This document shows, piece by piece, positions 18,128 through 26,223 of a DNA stretch of 64,000 nucleotides. The notes below the pieces were generated by a model. It was not told the origin of the DNA and searched no databases. It saw nothing but the letters and a program-made list of their open reading frames with translations. The position numbers and the translations under genes were made by a program. Source of the stretch: Bacteroidota bacterium (GTDB lineage Bacteria > Bacteroidota > Ignavibacteria > Ignavibacteriales > Ignavibacteriaceae); the NCBI GenBank assembly GCA_021813585.1, contig JAKAJV010000117.1:1-64000 (forward strand), in the 5' to 3' direction. The first letter of the stretch is position 1. Each line of letters starts with the position of its first letter.

Positions 18128-19918
18128 TTATTTGGTTTCCGGAATATTTTTCGACCACAACTCTTTCAGCCTGAATGCTGCAAGCTTGGGCTGTCTTTCC
18201 CTAGTAAAAATTCCTTTTAGGTTCAACACTACCCTCCTAAAATTCTGAGGCGTTCTAAAGTCTGCAAAGTTCCAAAGCTGCTCGCCGATTGTGTAATGCT
18301 TTGATCTAATTATGCCGATATACATTTCAATAAGCTTAGCCTGATACTCTTCGGTAAACATCTGAACGGAAGTTGAATGAAGCCCGGACAGCGTATCGGC
18401 TCCAAACTCAGTAAACATAACCGGCTTTCTATATCGATTAAAAATTTCGTCCATCTCGCTGCCGAGGACTTTGGCTGCGTATTCAAGGTTACCCGGATAC
18501 TCATACCAGCCGTAATAACGGTTAAGCGAGATAACATCGCAAAACTCTAGTACCGGATCGTTAATTCCTGCACGCGTACAATTCGGCACTGTAAGCGGCC
18601 GGGATGAATCATGGCTTCGCGCAAAGCTGAAAATCTCTTTCCAGTATTCCTTGCCGGAACCGTTGTAATAGCCTTCATCACCTACCAGGTTGGGCTCATT
18701 ACCAAGAGCCCACATAATTAGAGAAGGATGATTGTAGTCCCGCTCTATTAATCTCTTTACGAATTCTTTGTGGTTCTGCATAGTCGCTCCGTTTGCAAAA
18801 CGTAGATCAAGACTTACCGCCGGAACCTCATCAATAACCAGAATACCTTTCTTATCTGCGTAAAACATTATCTCTTCCGGGTAAGGATAATGAGACGTTC
18901 TGAACGAGTTAGCATTTATCCATTTCATCAATTCAAAATCTTTTATCATTAAGGGAAGGAACATCCCTTTGCCGATTGCCGGGAAGTCCTCATGCTTTCC
19001 GAAGCCTTTCAGATAAACACTCTTGTTATTTAAAAGCAGCCGGCCGTTCTCTATCTTTATTTCGCGGATTCCGATAGGAAGCGTGTATTCATCAAGTATC
19101 TGATCGCTCTGAATCAAATGAATCCTAAGAGTGTATAAGAAAGGATTTTCCGGCGACCAGAATTCGCAGCTGCTTATTTCTATATAGCAGACCGAGCGAT
19201 TATCCTTTACTCCTGCCTGCCGGGTTATATGCTGCTTGTGATTACTTAATGAAAAAACAACGGATGCACCCGAACTGCCGAATGTTTCTACAAAAATTTC
19301 CGCCGAGCCTTTTTCGTGTGATAATACTTTTGTATTTATTTTTATTTTGCTTATATGGTTAACCGGCAGAGCGACTAATTGTACTGGCCTGTGTATACCG
19401 CCGAACGGCGAAAAGTCGAATCTGGCAGGCGGATTAGTCTCTTCACGCAGCCTGTTATCCTCCGAATACTGCGCGGATGTAATGCCCTGCGGAAGAGATT
19501 CGCTGCTAAGCTCGTTGTCCACAAGTATAATAATTTCAGACTCAACACCCAAAGGAATTAATCCCGTAATCTCAAATTCGAAAGGAAGGAAACCCAGCTT
19601 GTTTTCGCCGAGGTACTTTCCGTTTATCCAAACTTTAGACTGATAGTCGGCCGAACCGATTCTTATAAAAATTCTTTTCGAATGATATTCTTCCGGTATG
19701 AAAACTTTTTTTGAATACCAGGCCGCACCGACATAATGCAGCAGCCCGGCTTCTTCTAACTGCTCGTTCCAGCTCCCCGGTACCGCAATATCCAGGCTCG
19801 AATCAAATCCTTTGTACCATTTTTCTTTTTCGCCTGCTTTGCCGGGATCAATTTTAAATTTCCAGATGCCGGATAAATCAATTATGCTTCTATATTTATT
19901 TTGAATTGGGTATAACAT
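18128..19918 (-). CDS. GH2 beta-glucuronidase (UidA-like)
   Basis: MLYPIQNKYRSIIDLSGIWKFKIDP..., GFGKHEDFPAIGKGM, WALGNEPN, MFTEFGADT; the ATG at 19918 is more plausible than the listed 19999. Confidence 0.85.
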   Translation of the reverse strand: MLYPIQNKYRSIIDLSGIWKFKIDPGKAGEKEKWYKGFDSSLDIAVPGSWNEQLEEAGLLHYVGAAWYSKKVFIPEEYHSKRIFIRIGSADYQSKVWINGKYLGENKLGFLPFEFEITGLIPLGVESEIIILVDNELSSESLPQGITSAQYSEDNRLREETNPPARFDFSPFGGIHRPVQLVALPVNHISKIKINTKVLSHEKGSAEIFVETFGSSGASVVFSLSNHKQHITRQAGVKDNRSVCYIEISSCEFWSPENPFLYTLRIHLIQSDQILDEYTLPIGIREIKIENGRLLLNNKSVYLKGFGKHEDFPAIGKGMFLPLMIKDFELMKWINANSFRTSHYPYPEEIMFYADKKGILVIDEVPAVSLDLRFANGATMQNHKEFVKRLIERDYNHPSLIMWALGNEPNLVGDEGYYNGSGKEYWKEIFSFARSHDSSRPLTVPNCTRAGINDPVLEFCDVISLNRYYGWYEYPGNLEYAAKVLGSEMDEIFNRYRKPVMFTEFGADTLSGLHSTSVQMFTEEYQAKLIEMYIGIIRSKHYTIGEQLWNFADFRTPQNFRRVVLNLKGIFTRERQPKLAAFRLKELWSKNIPETK

Positions 19919-19943
19919 TTTTTTCCGTATTTTTTCTAAAACT

Positions 19944-21104
19944 TTAAATTGCCAAAGAGCTTGTAATGGCCGGGTTAGAGGCCGCTTTTTTCTTCGCACC
20001 GCATGAGTCGCGGATTATCAGCGAAGGCTTCAGTATTGTCCTGTTGCCGATGTCGCTCCCGTTAATCCTCTTCTGGATAATCTCCACAGCCTTTCTGCCT
20101 ATCTTATCTGCAGGCTGGTGAATAGTTGTAAGCGGGACGGAAGAATAGCGTGCTATCTGAATATCGTCGAAGCCTACAATCGCTACGTCGTCAGGTATTC
20201 TAATGCCTTCTTCAACAGCGGCCTGCTCAAAGCCTAAGGCGGTCAGGTCGCTGTAAATAAAAAGCGCGCCAGGCTTTTTTGCAAGGCTCTTAAATTCTTT
20301 ACCGAACTTGTAGCCGAGCTTGAACCTATCGGATATAGCTTCGTGAGGCTCTTTGTTAAGAAAATAAATCAGCTTCGAATCGTAGGGAATATCATGCTCG
20401 GTTAAAGCCCTGTAGTAGCCGTTCTTCCTTACTTCACTTAAAAGGTTTTCCTTTTCAACATGCAGATAGCCGATCGAATTATATCCGAGCTTGATTAAAT
20501 GTTCCGTAGCAATGTAACCCCCGGCTTCCTGGTCGGAGCCGATATACCAGTAATCGGGATCGTGAATGTACGAGACCATAATGTATGGGAAATTCTCATC
20601 GTGGATTTTTTGAATGTAATCGCTTGCTGTATATTTTAAAGATAATGATGCAATAATTAAACCGTCTACGCCCATCTCCCGGAAGTGGTTTATCTGGCTT
20701 TCTTCCTTCTCAATCTTGTTAGCTGAGCTTGATAACAGCAAGTTGTAACCAAGCTCGTAAGCTCTTTCTTCAACACTCTGCACAATCATTGCAAAGAATG
20801 GATGACTTAAATCCTGCAGGACAAGACCGATTGATTTGTGCCTCGAAAAATCCAATTTATTGATCCGCTTCTCCGCAACATAAGTGCCCATGCCTACTCT
20901 TGTGAACAATATACCTTCCTTTACCAGGTTTGACAGAGCTTTTTTTACGGTAATGGAACTTACCGAGTAGTCTTTTATCAAATCATTTTGAGAGCCCACC
21001 GAACTGCCCGGTAATAATACGCCGTCTTCTATCTTCTTCTTGATGTCTAGTTCGATCTGCTCATATAATGGCGTCCGGTCGTTAAGATTTATACCTGATG
21101 GCAT
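19944..21104 (-). CDS. Transcriptional regulator, GntR DNA-binding domain fused to LacI-type sensor domain (AraR-like architecture)
   Basis: PLYEQIELDIKKKIEDGVLLPGSSVGSQNDLIKDYSVSSITVKKALSNLVKEGILFTRVGMGTYV then IGLVLQDLSHPFFAMIVQSVEERAYELGYNLL...IVGFDDIQIARYSSVPLTTIHQP. Confidence 0.88.
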   Translation of the reverse strand: MPSGINLNDRTPLYEQIELDIKKKIEDGVLLPGSSVGSQNDLIKDYSVSSITVKKALSNLVKEGILFTRVGMGTYVAEKRINKLDFSRHKSIGLVLQDLSHPFFAMIVQSVEERAYELGYNLLLSSSANKIEKEESQINHFREMGVDGLIIASLSLKYTASDYIQKIHDENFPYIMVSYIHDPDYWYIGSDQEAGGYIATEHLIKLGYNSIGYLHVEKENLLSEVRKNGYYRALTEHDIPYDSKLIYFLNKEPHEAISDRFKLGYKFGKEFKSLAKKPGALFIYSDLTALGFEQAAVEEGIRIPDDVAIVGFDDIQIARYSSVPLTTIHQPADKIGRKAVEIIQKRINGSDIGNRTILKPSLIIRDSCGAKKKAASNPAITSSLAI

Positions 21105-21186
21105 GCTTTCCTCATGAATATTTTTTCAATTAAAAATTATTAATCAATACTATCACAACACAAGTTACCATATTAATTATATCTTT

Positions 21187-21270
21187 TGGAATGATGGAGT
21201 ATTGGAGTGATGAAATCTTGATTTTAACTCAATATTCCATTACTCCATCATTTCATCACTCCATTTCCCA
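21187..21270. repeat. Second inverted copy of the 8-bp-periodic repeat
   Basis: GGAATGATGGAGTATTGGAGTGATGAAAT ... AATATTCCATTACTCCATCATTTCATCACTCCATTT. Confidence 0.8.
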
Positions 21271-21313
21271 CTTTGCTAAAAAACAGTCTAATGCATTTTA
21301 ACTTCATTGCCAT

Positions 21314-21352
21314 ATTGCCGTCAGTTAAACTGACGGCAATAGAACTTTTTTT
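21314..21352 (+). terminator. Stem-loop ATTGCCGTCAGTT-A-AACTGACGGCAAT followed by a T-tract on the + strand
   Basis: Near-perfect 27-nt palindrome followed by agaacTTTTTTTTT. Confidence 0.6.
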
Positions 21353-21403
21353 TGCCACATAATAAATGTCCCCTTCCCTTTGGGAATGGGCAGGGGATGG
21401 GCC

Positions 21404-24400
21404 TTACTTCAGCAGCAGCATCTTCTTGGAAATTACACTGCTTCCTGAAATCATTCTGTAAATATATGTGCCGCTCGCTAGTCTGCTAGCATCAAAGCTG
21501 ATTGAATGCGAGCCCATTTCCATCTTCTCATTAACCAATGCAACAACCTTCTCACCAAGCATATTATACACGGTTATGTTAACGAGACCGCTATTTGGTA
21601 TCTCGAATTCAATAGTTGTTACAGGATTAAATGGATTAGGATAATTACCGAGCTTATAGCTTAACACAACATTGTTCTTAACTTCTACAATAGCGGAATA
21701 CTTATAAGTCCCGTCAATGTCGTTCTGTTTTAGTCTGTATTGGAAATTACCATTGAGAGCTTCCTTATCTAGAAAAGAATATTGTTTCAAAGCTGTCGAG
21801 TTTCCGCTCCCTTTTACCGAGCCTATCTTTATCCAGTCCTGACGGGGCGTAGTCCCGACCTGCCGGGACGAAGCCCGTTCGATGTCCCAGCCGAGATTAT
21901 TAAGTTCGGAAGCCGTAGTCCACTTAAGTTCTACGCCTTTCTCGCTTGCCAGACCTGTAAACGAACTAAGTTCAACAGGCAGAGGATTGGATACATCGCT
22001 GACAGTCCATTTTGAAAACGAAGTAACACCGTTAGCCGTAATTGTTCTAATCCCACCCGCACCCGATGCATCTGTACCTGTCATACTTGTAAACGGTGCC
22101 CAGTTAACGCCGTCAGACTTCCAGACAACCGCTTTCGTCATAGCCAGCCCGTTATCGTCACCGGAGTCCCAGGTAAATGTAAGATTTCTTCCGGATGCAG
22201 GAGCCGATGCCGACTGAGAAATTGTCCACGATCTTTTGATGCTCATGTTATTCCCTACCTTAACCATGCCGTTGTTACCGGCAATGCGGGTAACTGTTAC
22301 GTCTCCCAGGTTATCAGTCCCGGAATTAAGACCGATCCCTAATCCTCCGATATTCGGATTAGCGCCTGTACCGACTGTTTGAGTTGTTGTTGCGGTACCT
22401 AGAATATATTTGCCCGCGGATTCAACAACGGATGCGCCGGAAGCAATAGTAGCTGTACCGGCTGCAGTAACCATTTTTGATAATGTATCTGCAAAAGTAT
22501 TTGTGAATGAAAGATTGTTTACGGTATCCGGCAGAAGTAGACCCGTAGCCTGAGCGGTTTTGCTGTTGAATTCATAGTTCGCACTTGAACTTAAGTTTGC
22601 TATGTTACTAGTAGTAGCAAAAGTAAAGCTTCCATCTAAACCTCTAGGATTTCCGCATTTAATCGTAGCTCCGGGAAGTAAAGAAAATGTACCCGGCGAG
22701 CTACCTGATAATGTAACAACGGTTGTATCGTCAAGATAGACAGTTGAATTGTTGAGAACTACAAATCTCAAGTTATCCATTGTAGAAAGACCGGTCGGCT
22801 TAGTAAATTTTTGAACTCCGCTACCGCAGAAAATTACCGAATCGGCGTAACTAGGACTTGAATGACCGCGGAAAGCATTGGAGCCGGAACTAAGAATAGT
22901 TACATTACCAAAAACTTTTAATACATTTGTTACACCGCTGCCGTTCAAATACAAAACACCCTTAGATGTTATATTGCCATGAACAGTTAAGCCTTGATTA
23001 GCTTGACCTGAACCTGTTCCCATCGACATGCCAGCCGTACTATCGATTATAAGATTTCCCATTAAATTAACAGGCATAAAAGTTCCAGCCTTGGTAAACA
23101 GCGCAACATAATTATTTCCAGCGCCAGTAGGATCATTAGTGTTATGTATCGTTAAATCTCCGTTTATAGTTGCACCATCAATACCCAGTCTAACTGCACC
23201 GGGACATGCAGGGAAATCTACTTTAACATTGTAAAAAGTTTGATTACCGTTGCCGTATCCTTTTGTATTGGTTGTAGTAGCTGTAAAAAGACACATAGAA
23301 CCTGTATTCCACGTTGCAAAAGGAATAGCGCCGGAAGTATTGTGTTGATAGGTTCCGTTCACAACAGCAGTATCCATGCAGGTAAGACCGGCAGTATTAA
23401 TTAATGTTCCGTCTACCTGCAGCACTCCATTAATTTTTTCAGCCGTTTTAACTGTATCAATTGAGCTGTTGCCGATAGTAAGATTATTTATTGTTGCAGG
23501 AAGCTGCGAGCCAAAGTATTGTAAACCAGTTCCGACGTAGCTATAGTTCGCAGCAGTGTCAAACGTAGCAGTTGTTGTTTGGACCGGACCTAAAACAGGA
23601 TCCAAGCCGGATGGCGAGCCGACTTTAATATCGGCACTGTCGCTTAATGCAAAAGAACCTGTCCCAGTAACTTTTGAATCCGGATTTGAAAAATCAGCAG
23701 TGCCTTCGGATAAAATATTAAGTGCGCCGCCTGCCGCTACATTTATCGCAGCTATAGCTCCATTGCTTAAATACGGAGCTACTTTTCCTGCTGTATTAAC
23801 AGTGCCTGCGGAGCCAATATTTAACGTACAAGATTTACCCGCAGCGCTTACAAGATTCATGTTGCTATGCGAAGACATATTCAATGTACCATTAACATTT
23901 ATAGTCATATTAGTATTTCCGAGAGTACTTGAAGATGAACTAGTATTAAAATAACTATAAGGGACAAAGTTAAGCGTAACACCAGGGTTTATGATAATTG
24001 TAAAGCTGGTTACCGATGCCGAATTATCAGCATAAATACCCGCACCGCCTGTACCGGACGTACCGGAATAGTTTATATTTGCATTAGCAGCAAACACAAA
24101 TTCTAGATCGCCGGCAGCGCTTGAGTTTGGTCTTAGCCTTGCGATGTTTACAGTGCCGGTTCCGCCTAATGTTATCGTTCCGGTGTATTTATCTTCAATT
24201 GAAAGAGCATCCGTAGGACCGTTTCCGAACGAGCCGTCTACCCAGATAGTACTTCCGTTTACTTTTAGATAAACTATGCTGCTGGTAGGCAGAGTGTTTT
24301 TCGATTGTAATACTGCGCCGGATTGAATGATAAGGTTCTTACAATTCTGGCTTGAAACGTCATAGGTAACGGTAGTACCCGAGAGAATAAAAACAGTTTT

Positions 24401-24604
24401 GCTTGAAGAAGGCGTGCTGGTAGTTGTACTGTCGAAAGCACTATTGGAACTGTATAACTTCCACGTAGAGGCACTACTCCAGTTACCGGAAGCAACCGAT
24501 CCGTAGTCTCCAATTGCGGGCACCGGCTGTGCATTCATTTTTGCTGCAGCTAAAAGAGCCAGTATAAAAACTAAAGATATTCCGTTAGATAGAAATCTTT
24601 TCAT
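21404..24604 (-). CDS. Large secreted beta-structure protein with T9SS C-terminal sorting domain
   Basis: Signal peptide; repetitive G/S/T/N-rich beta repeats; YKLGNYPNPFNPVTTIEFEIP...GTYIYRMISGSSVISKKMLLLK. Confidence 0.8.
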   Translation of the reverse strand: MKRFLSNGISLVFILALLAAAKMNAQPVPAIGDYGSVASGNWSSASTWKLYSSNSAFDSTTTSTPSSSKTVFILSGTTVTYDVSSQNCKNLIIQSGAVLQSKNTLPTSSIVYLKVNGSTIWVDGSFGNGPTDALSIEDKYTGTITLGGTGTVNIARLRPNSSAAGDLEFVFAANANINYSGTSGTGGAGIYADNSASVTSFTIIINPGVTLNFVPYSYFNTSSSSSTLGNTNMTINVNGTLNMSSHSNMNLVSAAGKSCTLNIGSAGTVNTAGKVAPYLSNGAIAAINVAAGGALNILSEGTADFSNPDSKVTGTGSFALSDSADIKVGSPSGLDPVLGPVQTTTATFDTAANYSYVGTGLQYFGSQLPATINNLTIGNSSIDTVKTAEKINGVLQVDGTLINTAGLTCMDTAVVNGTYQHNTSGAIPFATWNTGSMCLFTATTTNTKGYGNGNQTFYNVKVDFPACPGAVRLGIDGATINGDLTIHNTNDPTGAGNNYVALFTKAGTFMPVNLMGNLIIDSTAGMSMGTGSGQANQGLTVHGNITSKGVLYLNGSGVTNVLKVFGNVTILSSGSNAFRGHSSPSYADSVIFCGSGVQKFTKPTGLSTMDNLRFVVLNNSTVYLDDTTVVTLSGSSPGTFSLLPGATIKCGNPRGLDGSFTFATTSNIANLSSSANYEFNSKTAQATGLLLPDTVNNLSFTNTFADTLSKMVTAAGTATIASGASVVESAGKYILGTATTTQTVGTGANPNIGGLGIGLNSGTDNLGDVTVTRIAGNNGMVKVGNNMSIKRSWTISQSASAPASGRNLTFTWDSGDDNGLAMTKAVVWKSDGVNWAPFTSMTGTDASGAGGIRTITANGVTSFSKWTVSDVSNPLPVELSSFTGLASEKGVELKWTTASELNNLGWDIERASSRQVGTTPRQDWIKIGSVKGSGNSTALKQYSFLDKEALNGNFQYRLKQNDIDGTYKYSAIVEVKNNVVLSYKLGNYPNPFNPVTTIEFEIPNSGLVNITVYNMLGEKVVALVNEKMEMGSHSISFDASRLASGTYIYRMISGSSVISKKMLLLK

Positions 24605-24663
24605 TTGTTCCTCCTATTTTTTTGTTTTTTACGTGCGAACATAAATTTTATTTATTGTGGCCT

Positions 24664-26205
24664 TTATTTTAGAAGTGTCATCTTTTTTATGACGGAAAAA
24701 TCTTCCGCGCTTAGCTTATAGAAATAAATTCCGCTGGTTACTTTTTGCCCGGCTTCATTTGTTCCGTTCCACCTTACCGTATGCAAGCCGGAAGACTCGT
24801 TACCGTTTACTAGAGCCTTAACAACCTGCCCGAGTGAATTGTAGACAACCAAACTAACTTCCGATTGATATGGAACGGTATATTGAATTATTGTCTCCGG
24901 GTTGAAAGGATTGGGATAATTTTGCATCAAAGTAAAATCTAAAGGTCTGTTCATCATTTCTTTAATACCGACTGTAGTTGTATCTACCCAGACCAGGGAG
25001 CCGAGCGGCTTGCTGTTTGTTCCGGCTGTAAAAGACTTTGTATCTTTTGAATATCCGAAGTCAAAATCGCCTTGAACACGTATTCCGACTGCAGTAGTAC
25101 TGGATGATAATAACGGATCGTTCCAGTATGCTGTAACCAAACTAGCTACCGACGGAGGAGGAGATGTAAACGCTACAAGCTCGGAAATATTTGTTGTAGT
25201 GTCGAACCCCGAAGAATCAATCATCGCTTTCAATTGAGAATTAAAATTATCAAGGGCAACAACCGTATCCGGATACAGGCTGCTGCACGCCGGGTCTAAA
25301 GCAAAATTGTTATTGTGGACTTCGACCGACTGTTTTTTCCCATCATAGACGGATGAAGATAGAGGCTGGATTGAAATTATTGTCCCCGTTCCCGACTTAG
25401 CATGACCGATAAATCCCGAATTAATAACCAAGTTATTTGTAAAAACAAGTCTAGGGCATTCACCAAAGTCCATCAAATTAATTCCAATATTCAAAAATGT
25501 ATTATGATCTACAAATGCATAATTCAAAGTCCCGCCTCCGTCTCTAAGACACCTGGAGCTTATATTGTAAAAGGTGCAGTTCTGAATGTATAAAGTATCC
25601 ATGTCCACGCCTCTGTCATCAACTCCTCTTCCGTTGGCATAATCCGAAGCATTGCTCCTGATGGTTGTATTTATGAGATATATTTTGCTGTCTTTGTTAT
25701 CGGTTCTTATTGCAGACTGACCGGAATTTTCCAGGAAACAATCATAAAGGTAAATTCGTATGCTGTCTGCCTGGTCTCTAATAATTTGGCTAAGGTATGC
25801 GCCGCCCTCATCCTTTGCGGTTACATATATTCCTTTTAATGTAAGATTGGACTTCAACCTGAAAGCGATGTCGGAAACGCCGCCGGAGCCTAAGCCGGGA
25901 ATTAATTGCGGCCTGGCACCCTGGCCGTCTGCCGCTACAATTGTAAGGGGCATAGAATTTCTGATTGAACCGTTCAACAGATAGATGGCACCGCTGCCTC
26001 TTTGAAGCCTGAAGATTGCATTGGGATTTGTGTTGTTGTTAATCGCATCGTTTAATGTTGAAAATCCCGGAACTACATCTATATATACTTGAGAAAAACT
26101 TTCTTGTCCGGCAAGAAGCAGCGAGAGAACAAACATTAGCGGAATTACTAAACTGTAGTAACGCTTCTTCATATTAACTACCTCAATTGTTGTTTTAATT
26201 GTCAT
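24664..26205 (-). CDS. Right-handed parallel beta-helix protein with T9SS sorting domain
   Basis: LTLKGIYVTAKDEGGAYL...LYDCFLENSGQSAIRTDNKDSKIYLINTTIRSN...LYIQNCTFYNISSRCLRD...; LMQNYPNPFNPETIIQYTVP. Confidence 0.8.
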   Translation of the reverse strand: MTIKTTIEVVNMKKRYYSLVIPLMFVLSLLLAGQESFSQVYIDVVPGFSTLNDAINNNTNPNAIFRLQRGSGAIYLLNGSIRNSMPLTIVAADGQGARPQLIPGLGSGGVSDIAFRLKSNLTLKGIYVTAKDEGGAYLSQIIRDQADSIRIYLYDCFLENSGQSAIRTDNKDSKIYLINTTIRSNASDYANGRGVDDRGVDMDTLYIQNCTFYNISSRCLRDGGGTLNYAFVDHNTFLNIGINLMDFGECPRLVFTNNLVINSGFIGHAKSGTGTIISIQPLSSSVYDGKKQSVEVHNNNFALDPACSSLYPDTVVALDNFNSQLKAMIDSSGFDTTTNISELVAFTSPPPSVASLVTAYWNDPLLSSSTTAVGIRVQGDFDFGYSKDTKSFTAGTNSKPLGSLVWVDTTTVGIKEMMNRPLDFTLMQNYPNPFNPETIIQYTVPYQSEVSLVVYNSLGQVVKALVNGNESSGLHTVRWNGTNEAGQKVTSGIYFYKLSAEDFSVIKKMTLLK

Positions 26206-26223
26206 TCGTTTTAAAAAATATTT

